Assembly (NCBI RefSeq): GCF_000283515.1
Contig: NC_015976.1
Span: forward strand, 1-64,000
Reading direction: 5' to 3'
DNA length: 64,000 bases
Source: Sphingobium sp. SYK-6
Lineage (GTDB): Bacteria > Pseudomonadota > Alphaproteobacteria > Sphingomonadales > Sphingomonadaceae
Shown here in pieces: positions 24,381 to 33,535 of the stretch (position 1 is the first letter of the stretch; the number at the start of each line of letters is the position of its first letter). The notes under the pieces were generated by a model. The model ran no database searches. It saw nothing but the letters and a program-made list of their open reading frames with translations, and was not told the origin of the DNA. Position numbers and translations under genes: made by a program.

Positions 24381-24399
24381 TGCCTTCCCCCGGATGATT

Positions 24400-25020
24400 C
24401 TAATCCATTGGTGTTAGCTGCCAGTCCTGCAGTGGCACACCATAAAATGTTTCCCTTTCCCGCCGGACAAGCAGCACCATCTCACCGTCGCGAATCTCGC
24501 CGGCCGCATCGTGCGGTTCCACCATGACATGATGCGGGTGGCCGAAGCGGTCCTTGACGATGGCGCGGGCGGGCGAGCCGGCTGACGCTCTGCCGAGCGT
24601 GATCGTCGCCCGACGGCCGACGAGACTTTCCAGCTCGACGGCTGTCGTTTCATCGCGGGGTAATATGCGTGACAGCGGACGCGACAACATGGCCGTCGCT
24701 GGGAGAGACACCACGCACGCCGCTGCTGCCGCTATCCAGCGATTAAGCGGACCGCCCAGCAGGTCGATCGCGATGGACTGAATTCCGATACCAGAGCCGG
24801 CGAACAGGAGAAGCAGGCTGGCCAGCCAGATCATGAAGGGAACGTGCCGAACGCCGGCGACACTCAGCAATCCGTCGAGCGGCCCACTGGTGTCGGCATC
24901 CGCGCTGGCCTCCGGGTCAAGTTCGATGCCGCTCAGTCCCAGGGCTTGCAGGAGGGCAAGCAGCGCCATGAGCAGCAGGGCCGCAGCAAATGGTATGTTG
25001 TGTTCAGCTAGCAGGCTCAC
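24400..25020 (-). CDS. yqiJ: YqiJ-like membrane protein with C-terminal OB fold (NfeD-related)
   Basis: Inner-membrane partner of flotillin. Hydrophobic segments cover about residues 10-30, 62-80 and 90-110. The C-terminal OB-like domain (about 130-200) includes ELESLVGRRATITLGRASAGSPARAIVKDRFG and GEMVLLVRRE. It is 206 aa with a GTG start. It is the upstream gene of a two-gene operon with the flotillin and by analogy with NfeD/flotillin pairs should anchor or process the microdomain scaffold. Confidence 0.85.
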   Translation of the reverse strand: MSLLAEHNIPFAAALLLMALLALLQALGLSGIELDPEASADADTSGPLDGLLSVAGVRHVPFMIWLASLLLLFAGSGIGIQSIAIDLLGGPLNRWIAAAAACVVSLPATAMLSRPLSRILPRDETTAVELESLVGRRATITLGRASAGSPARAIVKDRFGHPHHVMVEPHDAAGEIRDGEMVLLVRRERETFYGVPLQDWQLTPMD

Positions 25021-25323
25021 GCTACGTCCCGTCGGCCGGGACCGACGCCTTCCCCCAATGGCTCCGGAGCATAAGACAATATAGAGACGGCTTGATCCAG
25101 CGAAATAGTTCGAGCGGTTTCGTCATTCGCATCTATGAGGCTTTACTGCCTTTTCCCGTACAATTCTCCGTCGGGCTCGGCGCGGATTTGTCGGTCCAGT
25201 CAAACGAACGCTGGGCGTGTGGCCCCTGCCTCTTGCCCGCCGATCCGGCTTGCCAATCCGCCGCGTGGCTGGCACCTCCGGGGTGTCGGCGGCACCGGCC
25301 GTGGCATATGGGAGAGTTCGGCC
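25021..25323. other. Divergent intergenic region between yqiJ and the b561-YceI gene
   Basis: About 300 nt that must carry promoters for both directions. It is locally AT-richer around 25070-25160. I cannot assign a convincing -35/-10 pair or an operator; the open frames through it are not protein-like. Confidence 0.45.
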
Positions 25324-26658
25324 ATGCATGTTTCCATGTCCCCCGCCCGCTATGCGCGTTCCGCCATTGCGCTGCACTGGCTGCTGGCCGCGCTGCTGCT
25401 GTTCCAGCTCTCGCTCGGCTGGCGGCTGGAGGATTTGGCGGGCCTGCCGCAGTTCGCCGCCTATCAGCTTCACAAAAGCGTCGGCATCGCGATCCTGCTG
25501 CTGACGCTGGCCCGCCTCGGCATCCGGCTGGCGGTGCGGCGTCCGGCGCCGGTGCCGGCCAGCCCGGCCGTCGCATTCCTTGCCCATACCGTCCATGTGC
25601 TCTTGTATGGGGTGATGATCGCCGGGCCAATCACGGGCTGGATCATCGTCTCGACGGCGCCGGTCAAGGTGCCGACATTGTTCCTCGGCATCCTGCCATG
25701 GCCGCACCTGCCGCTCGGCAGCGGCTGGAATGAGCCGGCCGAGACAGCGCATGGGTTGATCGCCTGGCTGTTCGTGGGGCTGTTCCTGCTCCATGTCGCC
25801 GGGGCGCTGCGCCACCATTTCATGGGGGATGACCTGATCGCGCGGATGATGCCGCGCGCGCTCTCCACGCGTCCGGCGCTCAGCGTGGCGACCCTCGCCG
25901 TGCTGATCGGGGCGGGGCTGGCCTTCGTCGCGGCGCAGCGCCTCTCCTTCGCGCCTGCGCCGGGAGAGAGCGCAGCCGCCGGGGCCCCTTCCGCGCAGGC
26001 GAACGGCGCGGAGGCTGCCGACCAGCCGGGCGAGGCACCGGCGGCGCTCGCCAACGCGGCGCAGGCCATGGCGACGGGATCGAACGCGGCGCGCGCGCAG
26101 GATGCGCCGGCGGCCGCCGAGCCGGCGCCCGAGGCCACGCCCGCGGCGGAGCAGGCGCGTCCCGCCGTGCCATGGCAGGTCCAGCCGGGCGGCCGTCTCG
26201 GTTTCCGGGCGGATTATGCAGGTTCGGCCATCGACGGCAGCTTCTCGCGCTGGGATGCCGATATCGTCTTCTCGCCCGAGGACCTTCCCGGGTCGCGCAT
26301 CCGCGTGACGATCGATCTCGCCTCGGTGGATACGGCGGATGCCCAGCGGGACGATACGCTCCGCAGCGACGGGTTTTTCGACGTTGCGGCCCATCCGCGC
26401 GCGACGTTCCGCTCGACCGGCATCAGCTCTCGCGGGGGCAAGGCCTATCGCGCGGCGGGCGTGCTGTCGCTGCATGGGCGGGAGCGGCCGGTCAATCTGG
26501 ACTTCACGCTGGACATTGATGGCAAGGATGCCACCGCCGCCGGCACCGCCAGCCTCAGCCGCACCGCCTTTGGCGTCGGCTCCGGCCAGTGGGCGGATAC
26601 CGGCGAAATCAAGGACGGCGTGAGCGTGGACTTCCGTTTCAAAGCGAAACGGAAATAA
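25324..26658 (+). CDS. Cytochrome b561 fused to a YceI-like lipocalin domain
   Basis: A 444-aa fusion. Residues about 5-190 form a four-helix cytochrome b561 domain (YARSAIALHWLLAALLLFQL, LHKSVGIAILLLTLARLGIR, HTVHVLLYGVMIAGPITGW, ETAHGLIAWLFVGLFLLHVAGALRHH) with the haem-ligand histidines. An Ala/Pro-rich linker covers about 210-280. The YceI domain occupies about 285-444 (FSRWDADIVFSPEDLPGSRIRVTIDLASVDT, DGFFDVAAHPRATFRS, TAFGVGSGQW). YceI proteins bind isoprenoid chains such as quinones in the periplasm, so the fusion may couple quinol oxidation or transport at the inner membrane (inference). GGGAGAG lies about 7 nt before ATG 25324. Confidence 0.85.
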   Translation: MHVSMSPARYARSAIALHWLLAALLLFQLSLGWRLEDLAGLPQFAAYQLHKSVGIAILLLTLARLGIRLAVRRPAPVPASPAVAFLAHTVHVLLYGVMIAGPITGWIIVSTAPVKVPTLFLGILPWPHLPLGSGWNEPAETAHGLIAWLFVGLFLLHVAGALRHHFMGDDLIARMMPRALSTRPALSVATLAVLIGAGLAFVAAQRLSFAPAPGESAAAGAPSAQANGAEAADQPGEAPAALANAAQAMATGSNAARAQDAPAAAEPAPEATPAAEQARPAVPWQVQPGGRLGFRADYAGSAIDGSFSRWDADIVFSPEDLPGSRIRVTIDLASVDTADAQRDDTLRSDGFFDVAAHPRATFRSTGISSRGGKAYRAAGVLSLHGRERPVNLDFTLDIDGKDATAAGTASLSRTAFGVGSGQWADTGEIKDGVSVDFRFKAKRK

Positions 26659-26790
26659 GAGCCCTGGGCCCTTTTCGCGAGGCCTGTTTTATATGTCCTG
26701 ATGTGTCCGGAAACGCACCTGCCTGCCCGTTTCCGAACGGCGGAAAATCGCGGATCGGGCGTGAATTTGACGTGCGGCTGTACCGTCCGC

Positions 26791-27819
26791 TCAGAGCAGG
26801 CCGGGCAGCGCGTCCTGACCGCCTTCCGGCGGTGTCAGTCCCAGATGTTTCCAGCCGGGCGCATTGAGGATGCGGCCGCGCGCGGTGCGGGCGATGAAGC
26901 CGAGCTGGAGCAGATAGGGCTCGATCACGTCCTCGATCGTGTCGCGCGGCTCGGACAGGCCCGCCGCCAGCGTTTCCACCCCCACCGGCCCGCCTTTGTA
27001 GATGTCCGCGATCATGTGCAGATAGCGCCGGTCCATGAGGTCGAGGCCGAGCCGGTCCACGTCGAGCCGGGAAAGCGCATGGTCCGCCGCACGGGCGTCC
27101 ACCGTCTCGTGGCCGGCGTCATGCGCAAAGTCCCGCACGCGCCGCAGCAGCCGGCCGGCGATGCGCGGCGTGCCGCGCGAGCGGCGGGCGATCTCGGTGG
27201 CGCCGTCCGGCGCGATGGGCAGGGCCAGCAGCCGCGCCGCCCGGCTGATGACCAGCTCCAGCTCCTCGACCGTGTAGAAGCTTAGGCGTACCGGAATGCC
27301 GAAGCGATCGCGCAGCGGCGTGGTGAGCAGCCCTTGCCGCGTCGTCGCGCCGACCAGCGTGAAGCGGGGCAGGTCGATCCGCACCGAGCGCGCGGAGGGC
27401 CCTTCGCCGATCATGATGTCCAGCGCGCGGTCTTCCATCGCCGGATAGAGGATTTCCTCCACGGCCGGACTGAGCCGGTGGATCTCGTCGACGAAGAGGA
27501 CGTCGCCCTCGTCCAGATTGGTGAGCAGCGCCGCGAGATCGCCCGCCTTGGCGATGACCGGCCCGGATGTGGCGCGAAAGCCCACGCCCAGCTCGCGCGC
27601 GACGATCTGGGCGAGCGTGGTCTTGCCGAGCCCCGGGGGGCCGAAGAACAGCACATGGTCCAGCGCCTCGCCCCGCGCTTTCGCGGCGGCAATGAACACG
27701 CGCAGATTCTCGCGGGCGCCCTTCTGGCCGACGAACTCGTCGAGTGTCTTGGGGCGCAGCGCGGCATCGGCATCCTCGGCGATGCGCGTGCCCGTCGTGA
27801 GGCGATCGGATGCAGTCAT
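26791..27819 (-). CDS. ruvB: Holliday junction branch-migration ATPase RuvB
   Basis: Hexameric AAA+ motor of the RuvAB resolvasome. [21 protein letters not shown], Walker [13 protein letters not shown], Walker [10 protein letters not shown], sensor [19 protein letters not shown] and the C-terminal winged helix ([15 protein letters not shown]) are all present. The protein is 342 aa. It is the last gene of ruvA-DsrE-ruvB on the minus strand. A weak 8-bp hairpin at 26708-26735 (CGGAAACG/CGTTTCCG) lies between it and the convergent upstream gene. Confidence 0.97.
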   Translation of the reverse strand: MTASDRLTTGTRIAEDADAALRPKTLDEFVGQKGARENLRVFIAAAKARGEALDHVLFFGPPGLGKTTLAQIVARELGVGFRATSGPVIAKAGDLAALLTNLDEGDVLFVDEIHRLSPAVEEILYPAMEDRALDIMIGEGPSARSVRIDLPRFTLVGATTRQGLLTTPLRDRFGIPVRLSFYTVEELELVISRAARLLALPIAPDGATEIARRSRGTPRIAGRLLRRVRDFAHDAGHETVDARAADHALSRLDVDRLGLDLMDRRYLHMIADIYKGGPVGVETLAAGLSEPRDTIEDVIEPYLLQLGFIARTARGRILNAPGWKHLGLTPPEGGQDALPGLL

Positions 27820-27878
27820 GCCCTGCCCTTGCGCTCCGCTCCGCTGCCTGTCGAGCCCCGCATCATCATCCTGGCCGT

Positions 27879-28427
27879 TCAGAACGGGTTGATCGCATAG
27901 CCCTGCTGCTGGAGCAGGACATGCGCCGACATGGCGGAAAGCGCGAGCTTCACACCCGGCAGCAGGTCGTCCTTGGCGATGCCGAGGCTCGCGGCGCTCT
28001 GGCCGCAGAGATAGATGTCCACGCCCTTCTCCAGAAGCTGCGCCACAGCGCTTGCCGATCCATTGGCGCCCCCCTCCTTGTGCGCGCGATAGGCCGCGTC
28101 CCGCACCACGTCCCAGCTCGCCGGTCCGTGGACGACCACGGCGACCTTGATGCGGTCAGGCGCCACGCCGGCCGCGACATGCATGTTGATGAAGCGCGCG
28201 GCGCTGTTGATTGTCTTGTTCACCTCTCCCGCCGGCGCGGCGTCCTTCGCGTCGAAGGCGATCCTGAGTTGCGCATCCGGCGGGATCACGAGGTCGCTGT
28301 CCACCGGCGCGGTCTGGCCGAAGTCGGTGAAGACCGGGCCGGGGCGGAAGGCTGGTCCCTGGGCGGCGGCAGGCATAGCGGCGGGCAGCAGCGCCACGCC
28401 GGCGAACAGAAGAACCGGTAACCGCAT
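27879..28427 (-). CDS. Exported DsrE-family protein between ruvA and ruvB
   Basis: A 182-aa protein with a signal peptide ([23 protein letters not shown]). The DsrE-like alpha/beta domain contains [22 protein letters not shown] and the conserved Cys in [17 protein letters not shown]. DsrE-like proteins take part in sulfur transfer; a periplasmic location makes the substrate unclear. It is placed in the ruv operon with short spacers. ATG 28427 is chosen because the family-like sequence and signal peptide begin there; GGGAGA lies about 9 nt upstream. Confidence 0.82.
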   Translation of the reverse strand: MRLPVLLFAGVALLPAAMPAAAQGPAFRPGPVFTDFGQTAPVDSDLVIPPDAQLRIAFDAKDAAPAGEVNKTINSAARFINMHVAAGVAPDRIKVAVVVHGPASWDVVRDAAYRAHKEGGANGSASAVAQLLEKGVDIYLCGQSAASLGIAKDDLLPGVKLALSAMSAHVLLQQQGYAINPF

Positions 28428-28483
28428 GACAATTCGTCTCCCTCGATATGGAACAGCGCGTGCGCGGAAACGGCGCCTCGTCC

Positions 28484-29101
28484 TCATTTCGCGGCCTTGC
28501 GCAGCGCGAGTCGCACTAGCCTGTCGAGGCTGACGTCTTCCCCCAGCTCCGCCAGTGCCGCGCTCACCGCAAGGCTTGCCTCGCCCGGCCGGAAGCCGAG
28601 GGATGCGAGCGCGGCCATGGCGTCGGCTTCCACGCCGCTCCCGGCCGCCGGCGCGATCCCGCCCTGCCCCCCGCCGATGGGCAGCGGACCGCTCGCGATC
28701 GTGCCCGTCCGGTCCTTGAGTTCGCGCACGATGCGCTCGGCAAGCTTGGGGCCCACGCCATTGGCGCGTGCCACCATCGCCTTGTCCTGCGCGGCGACGG
28801 CGCGATGCAGCTCATTGGGGTCGAGCACCGAGAGGATGGCCAGCGCGACTCGCGCGCCGACACCCTGCACGCTGGTGAGCAGCCGGAACCAGTCCCGCTC
28901 CGCTTCGCTGGCAAAGCCCACCAGCCGGATGAACTCTTCGCCGACCAGCATCTCGGTATGGATCATGACATGCTCGCCCGCCCGGCCGAGGGCGGCGAGG
29001 CTGCGCGTGGACATGCCGACCAGATAGCCCACGCCGCCGACGTCGACGACGGCATTATCCGCCCCGGTGGAGACGAGCAGGCCCTTGAGATGCGCGATCA
29101 T
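28484..29101 (-). CDS. ruvA: Holliday junction DNA-binding subunit RuvA
   Basis: Tetrameric four-way-junction binding protein that loads RuvB. The N-terminal OB domain starts [28 protein letters not shown]. The helix-hairpin-helix region contains [17 protein letters not shown] and [21 protein letters not shown], and the C-terminal domain III ends [14 protein letters not shown]. The protein is 205 aa. It is first gene of the ruvA-DsrE-ruvB group; ruvC is not in the window. Confidence 0.96.
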   Translation of the reverse strand: MIAHLKGLLVSTGADNAVVDVGGVGYLVGMSTRSLAALGRAGEHVMIHTEMLVGEEFIRLVGFASEAERDWFRLLTSVQGVGARVALAILSVLDPNELHRAVAAQDKAMVARANGVGPKLAERIVRELKDRTGTIASGPLPIGGGQGGIAPAAGSGVEADAMAALASLGFRPGEASLAVSAALAELGEDVSLDRLVRLALRKAAK

Positions 29102-29206
29102 GGCGCGGGTCTAGCGATGTTCCCGCTTCGTTTCCACCCATTCCGTGCATGACCCGGCAGAGCCTCTCCGCTTCCCCGCGCCGGGCAAATGGCATAGAAT
29201 GAGGGC

Positions 29207-29395
29207 ATGAGAGGGATGCTTCGCACACTGCTGCTGTGCGGCCTCCTCGCGACCGTCGGATCGGCGACGTTGGAGCCCGCCTGTGCACAGGAAAGATGCT
29301 GCAAGATCTGCCGCGCCGGCAAGGCGTGCGGCGACAGCTGCATCGCGAAGGACAGGGTCTGCAAGAAGGTCGGGGGCTGCGCATGCGACGGCTGA
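29207..29395 (+). CDS. Small exported cysteine-rich protein
   Basis: A 62-aa product: signal peptide (about residues 1-27, ending CAQ) and a mature part of only about 35 residues with ten cysteines in the pattern ERCCKICRAGKACGDSC, then VCKKVGGCAC. Small proteins with this CCK-C-GKxCGDSC pattern are widespread in proteobacteria without known function. The density suggests disulfide bonding or metal binding. It is divergent from ruvA, which starts about 105 nt away. Confidence 0.7.
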   Translation: MRGMLRTLLLCGLLATVGSATLEPACAQERCCKICRAGKACGDSCIAKDRVCKKVGGCACDG

Positions 29396-29457
29396 TGCGG
29401 CGGGGACGTCGGTGGCCGATCTCGTTGCCGGGGCCTCATGATGTCCGTGCCGCGAGA

Positions 29458-29486
29458 TTGACAAATCCGCCTGCTTTGCCTATCGG
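29458..29486 (+). promoter_or_regulatory. Candidate promoter of the rpmH-rnpA-yidD-yidC cluster
   Basis: TTGACA (29458-29463), a 17-nt spacer, then TATCGG (29481-29486), about 95 nt before rpmH. The -35 is perfect; the -10 is weak (TAT only). The position is right for the strong ribosomal-protein promoter expected here. Confidence 0.6.
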
Positions 29487-29581
29487 CGCGCCTTCGGACA
29501 GGCGGCCGCTCATCCCTAACCGGAGCGAGGCGGCCATTTTTGTCGATTCTGCAGAACCGATTCGATGTTGAGGAATGAACG

Positions 29582-29716
29582 ATGAAGCGCACCTTTCAGC
29601 CGAGCAATCTGGTTCGGAAGCGCCGCCACGGCTTCCGTCTCCGCATGGCGACGGCGGCGGGCCGCAAACTGCTGAACGCGCGCCGCGCCCGCGGCCGCAA
29701 GAAGCTGACCGCCTGA
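29582..29716 (+). CDS. rpmH: 50S ribosomal protein L34
   Basis: A 44-aa, very basic protein beginning [20 protein letters not shown] and ending ARGRKKLTA, the full L34 sequence pattern. It is preceded by TTGAGGAATGAACG with AGGA at a usable distance. It is 44 nt upstream of rnpA, the universal pairing. Confidence 0.98.
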   Translation: MKRTFQPSNLVRKRRHGFRLRMATAAGRKLLNARRARGRKKLTA

Positions 29717-29760
29717 TTTCTTCGCGCGGCGGGGACGCGCCTCGGCGCGTCCTTGGGCGC

Positions 29761-30126
29761 ATGACCCGCCGCGCTGATTTTCTGGCTGCCAATCGCGGCC
29801 TGCGCGCGCCCATGCCCGGCTTCGTCCTGCTGGTCCGTGATCGCCATGACGGCGATTCGATGCCGCGTCTCGGCATCACCGTGACCAAGAAGATCGGCGG
29901 CGCCGTCGTGCGCAATCGCATGAAGCGGCGGTTCCGGATGCTGGCGGCCGAGCTGCTGCCGACCGAGGGATTCGAGGGGGCCGATCATGTGTTGATCGGT
30001 CGCCAGGGTGGCATCGAGCGGGATTATCAGGCCCTGCGTGGCGAGCTTTCGCGCGCCTTGCGCAAGATCGGCGGCCGGCGTGGCAAGCCCTCGCCCGAGG
30101 TCAGCCAGCCCGACCCGCAGCGATGA
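29761..30126 (+). CDS. rnpA: Ribonuclease P protein component
   Basis: Protein subunit of RNase P for 5' maturation of tRNAs. [37 protein letters not shown] (the RNR-type signature) and DHVLIGRQG are present. It is 121 aa from ATG 29761; the frame is open upstream through rpmH but that is shadow. The last 4 nt overlap yidD. Confidence 0.95.
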   Translation: MTRRADFLAANRGLRAPMPGFVLLVRDRHDGDSMPRLGITVTKKIGGAVVRNRMKRRFRMLAAELLPTEGFEGADHVLIGRQGGIERDYQALRGELSRALRKIGGRRGKPSPEVSQPDPQR

Positions 30127-30335
30127 TCGCACGGGCGCTCATCCTCGTGGCGCGGGCCTGGCAAATCGGGCCTAGCCGCTTCATGCCGCCCACCTGCCGC
30201 TATTCGCCGAGCTGCTCGCAATATGCCATCGAGGCCCTCGCGAAACATGGCGCGATAAGGGGTGGCTGGCTGGCGGCGAAGCGGCTATTGCGCTGCCACC
30301 CATGGGGCGGATGCGGCCATGATCCAGTGCCTTAG
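30123..30335 (+). CDS. yidD: Membrane protein insertion efficiency factor YidD
   Basis: A 70-aa protein with the YidD signature [44 protein letters not shown]. It acts at the inner membrane together with YidC. ATG overlaps the rnpA stop (ATGA). The order rpmH-rnpA-yidD-yidC is conserved across bacteria. Confidence 0.96.
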   Translation: MIARALILVARAWQIGPSRFMPPTCRYSPSCSQYAIEALAKHGAIRGGWLAAKRLLRCHPWGGCGHDPVP

Positions 30336-30379
30336 CTGCTCATGACTGGCCGGAACGGAACAGGACGCAAGAGAGACTC

Positions 30380-32104
30380 GTGAACGATAAGCGCAACATC
30401 ATCCTCGCCGTGGTGCTGACGATCGCCATCCTGTTCGGCTGGCCCGTGATTTCCGGCTATTTCTTCCCCCAGCTCAATCAGCCCGCGCCGCGCCCTGCGG
30501 CAAGCGCGCCGGCCGATCCCGCCTCGGACGCCGCTCCGGTTCCGGGTGCGCCCGGCGCGCCGGGTGCCGCGCAGGCCATGCGCTCGCTGCCGCAGGCGCT
30601 GCGTGACGCACCGCGCGTCGCGATCGAGACGCCCAAGCTGCGCGGTTCCATCAATCTGCGCGGCGCGCGCATCGACGATATCGTCCTGCCCACGCACAAG
30701 CAGACCATCGAGAAGGATTCGCCGCCGGTTCGCCTGTTCAGCCCCAGCGGCACGAAGGACGCCTATTTCGCGAGCTTCAGCTGGAGCGGCGAGGGCATGA
30801 AGCTGCCCGGCGCGGACACTGTCTGGACGCCGGACCGGCAGACGCTGACGCCGCAGTCCCCGGTCACGCTGCGCTGGGACAATGGCAGCGGCCAGCGCTT
30901 CCTCATCCGCCTCTCGGTCGACAATGACTATATGATCACCGCTGCCCAGACGGTCGAGAATGCCGGCACCGGCGCGGTCGTGGCGCGGCCTTATGGTCTG
31001 CTCTCCCGCCTAGGCCATTCGCGCGATCCCTCGACCTGGACGATCCACACTGGCCCGGTCGGCGTGTTCAATGGCTCCGCCAATTACGATGTCGACTTCG
31101 CGACGCTCGACAAGGAAGGCGACCAGCGCTTCGCCACCCGGGGGGGCTGGCTGGGCTTCACGGATCTCTACTGGCATGCCGCGCTCATTCCGGCGCAGAC
31201 TCTCCCGGTCGAGGCGCAGTTCCGTTCGGGCGCGGACCAGCGCTATCAGGCCGACATGACCTATGGCCCCGTCGCGCTGGCGCCCGGCAAGACCGTCACC
31301 ACCACCAGCCGGCTCTTTGTGGGCGCCAAGGAAACCCCGGTCCTCGAACGCTATGCCGATCAGGAAGGCGTGCAGCTTTTCGACCGCGCGATCGACTGGG
31401 GCTGGTTCCGCTGGTTCGAGAAGCCGATCTTCTACCTGCTGGACTGGCTGTTCCGGATGATCGGCAATTTCGGCGTGGCGATCATCTGCCTCACCTTCAT
31501 CGTGCGCGGCCTCATGTTCCCCATCGCGCAGCGCCAGTTCGCCTCCATGGCGGCCATGCGCGCGATCCAGCCCAAGATGAAGGCGATCCAGGAGCGCTAC
31601 AAGGACGACAAGGTCAAGCAGCAGCAGGAGATCATGGAGCTGTATCGCTCCGAGAAGGTCAATCCGCTTGCCGGCTGCCTGCCCATCTTCCTGCAGATCC
31701 CGATCTTCTTCGCGCTCTACAAGGTGCTGATGCTGGCGGTGGAGATGCGTCACCAGCCCTTCTATCTGTGGATCAAGGATCTTTCCGCGCCTGATCCGCT
31801 TCACATCCTCAACCTGTTCGGCCTGCTTCCCTTCACGCCGCCCAGCTTCCTCGGCATCGGCCTGCTCGCGGTCATCCTGGGCATCACCATGTGGCTGCAG
31901 TTCAAGCTCAATCCGGCACCGATGGATGAGATGCAGAAGCAGATCTTCTCGATCATGCCCTGGGTGATGATGTTCATCATGGCGCCGTTCGCCGCGGGCC
32001 TGCTCATCTACTGGTGCACGTCCAACATCCTCACCATCGCGCAGCAATGGTGGCTGTATCGCCAGCATCCGGTGCTGGGCCAGCCGGCGGCGGAAGCGAA
32101 GTAG
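30380..32104 (+). CDS. yidC: Membrane protein insertase YidC
   Basis: Inserts and folds inner-membrane proteins, alone or with SecYEG. The 574-aa length and layout fit the Gram-negative form: N-terminal TM (NIILAVVLTIAILFGWPVISGYFF), an Ala/Pro-rich linker, a large periplasmic beta domain (about 85-350), and a C-terminal five-TM core. The core includes FGVAIICLTFIVRGLMFPIAQRQF, MAAMRAIQPKMKAIQERYKDDK, NPLAGCLPIFLQIPIFFALYKVL and MPWVMMFIMAPFAAGLLIYWCTSNILTIAQQ. The start is GTG 30380 with AGAGAG upstream. Confidence 0.97.
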   Translation: MNDKRNIILAVVLTIAILFGWPVISGYFFPQLNQPAPRPAASAPADPASDAAPVPGAPGAPGAAQAMRSLPQALRDAPRVAIETPKLRGSINLRGARIDDIVLPTHKQTIEKDSPPVRLFSPSGTKDAYFASFSWSGEGMKLPGADTVWTPDRQTLTPQSPVTLRWDNGSGQRFLIRLSVDNDYMITAAQTVENAGTGAVVARPYGLLSRLGHSRDPSTWTIHTGPVGVFNGSANYDVDFATLDKEGDQRFATRGGWLGFTDLYWHAALIPAQTLPVEAQFRSGADQRYQADMTYGPVALAPGKTVTTTSRLFVGAKETPVLERYADQEGVQLFDRAIDWGWFRWFEKPIFYLLDWLFRMIGNFGVAIICLTFIVRGLMFPIAQRQFASMAAMRAIQPKMKAIQERYKDDKVKQQQEIMELYRSEKVNPLAGCLPIFLQIPIFFALYKVLMLAVEMRHQPFYLWIKDLSAPDPLHILNLFGLLPFTPPSFLGIGLLAVILGITMWLQFKLNPAPMDEMQKQIFSIMPWVMMFIMAPFAAGLLIYWCTSNILTIAQQWWLYRQHPVLGQPAAEAK

Positions 32105-32164
32105 CGCGGCGGCCGGCGCCAGCGCCGGGCGCGCTGGCGATCCTGAATGAACGGAGACTTGGTG

Positions 32165-32806
32165 ATGGATGAGGCCGACCAGACAGATCGCATCGAGGAG
32201 GCCCGGCGCATCTTCGCGGGGCCGATCGCGTTCCTCAAGTCGGCCCCCAGCCTCAAGTTCCTGCCGGACGCGGACGTGCCGGAAGTGGCCTTTGCCGGCC
32301 GCTCCAATGTCGGCAAGTCCTCGCTCATCAATGCGCTGACGGGCCGCAATGCTCTGGCCCGCACATCCAATACGCCCGGCCGCACGCAGGAGCTGAACTT
32401 CTTCGACGTCGGCAGTCCGCTGCGCTTCCGGCTCGTGGACATGCCGGGCTATGGCTATGCCAAGGCGCCCAAGGATGTCGTCAAGCAATGGCGCTTCCTG
32501 GTGAATGATTATCTGCGCGGCCGCCCAGTGCTCAAGCGCACGCATGTGCTCATCGACAGTCGCCATGGCCTCAAGGATGTGGACGAGACGCTGCTCGACA
32601 TGCTGGACGAGGCGGCGGTGAGCTATCGCGTCGTGCTGACCAAGGCCGACAAGGTGAAGGCAAGCGATCTTGCCGCCGTCATCGAGCGCACCGCCGCGGC
32701 CATGCGCAAGCGCCCGGCCGCGCATCCGCAGATCATCGCCACGTCGAGCGAAAAGGGCATGGGCATGGCGGAACTGCGCGCGGCCGTGATCGGCGCGCTG
32801 GACTGA
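32165..32806 (+). CDS. yihA: Ribosome-biogenesis GTPase YihA/EngB
   Basis: GTPase required for 50S assembly. G1 [19 protein letters not shown]3 [10 protein letters not shown] and G4 TKADK are present, with the TSSEKGMG G5 region. ATG 32165 (MDEADQTD) is preferred because GGAGA lies 7 nt upstream; ATG 32147 in the same frame is an alternative. The protein is 213 aa. It continues the yidC operon, as in many alphaproteobacteria. Confidence 0.95.
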   Translation: MDEADQTDRIEEARRIFAGPIAFLKSAPSLKFLPDADVPEVAFAGRSNVGKSSLINALTGRNALARTSNTPGRTQELNFFDVGSPLRFRLVDMPGYGYAKAPKDVVKQWRFLVNDYLRGRPVLKRTHVLIDSRHGLKDVDETLLDMLDEAAVSYRVVLTKADKVKASDLAAVIERTAAAMRKRPAAHPQIIATSSEKGMGMAELRAAVIGALD

Positions 32807-32818
32807 GGAGAGCGCCCG

Positions 32819-33511
32819 ATGCTCCGGCTCATCATCGGCAACAAGGTCTATTCAAGCTGGTCGCTGCGCGGATGGCTGGCGGCGAAACTATCCGGCCTGC
32901 CCTTCGAGGAAGTGGTCGTGCCGCTCTTCGATGCGGACTGGCCCGCCCGCAAGGCCCTGCCGGACCTCGCGCCCTCGCGCGGCAAGGTGCCGATCCTGTG
33001 GGACGGGGACAGCCCGGTCTGGGAAAGTCTCGCCATCATCGAGCATCTCGATGCGCTGACCGGCGGCACGCGCTTCTGGCCGGAAGAGAAGGCCGCGCGG
33101 GCCCTCGCGCGGTCCATCTCGGCGGAAATGCATGCTGGCTTCATGGCGCTGCGGCAGGCCTGCCCGATGAACCTGCGTCATGTCTTCCCGCCGCGCGAGA
33201 CCAGCCCCGATGTGGCTGCCGATGTCGAGCGGATCGTCGCGCTCTGGCAGGATGCGCGCGAACGGTTCGGCCATGGCGGCGATTTCCTGTTCGGGGGCTT
33301 CGGCGCGGCGGACATCATGTTCGCGCCCGTGGTCACGCGCTTCGTGACCTGGTCGATCCCCGTTCCTGGTCCGGCCCGCGCCTATATGGACGCCGTGCTG
33401 GACCACCCCTTCATGCGCGACTGGCGCGCCGGGGCCGATGCCGAGACATGGATCATCGCGCGGCTGGAGCCGGCTGAGGATGATTCAGGCGCCGCCGCTC
33501 CGCGGGGCTGA
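32819..33511 (+). CDS. Glutathione S-transferase family protein
   Basis: A 230-aa cytosolic GST. The thioredoxin-like N-terminal domain has IIGNKVYSSWSLRGWLAAKLSGLPFEEVVVPL and the cis-Pro region GKVPILWDGDSPVWESLAIIEHL. The helical C-terminal domain has FGGFGAADIMFAPVVTRFVTW. The catalytic Ser is probably in VYSSWSLR. It lies 12 nt after yihA. The substrate cannot be inferred. Confidence 0.88.
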   Translation: MLRLIIGNKVYSSWSLRGWLAAKLSGLPFEEVVVPLFDADWPARKALPDLAPSRGKVPILWDGDSPVWESLAIIEHLDALTGGTRFWPEEKAARALARSISAEMHAGFMALRQACPMNLRHVFPPRETSPDVAADVERIVALWQDARERFGHGGDFLFGGFGAADIMFAPVVTRFVTWSIPVPGPARAYMDAVLDHPFMRDWRAGADAETWIIARLEPAEDDSGAAAPRG

Positions 33512-33535
33512 GACGCAGCCGCCTTTCGTGGCGGT

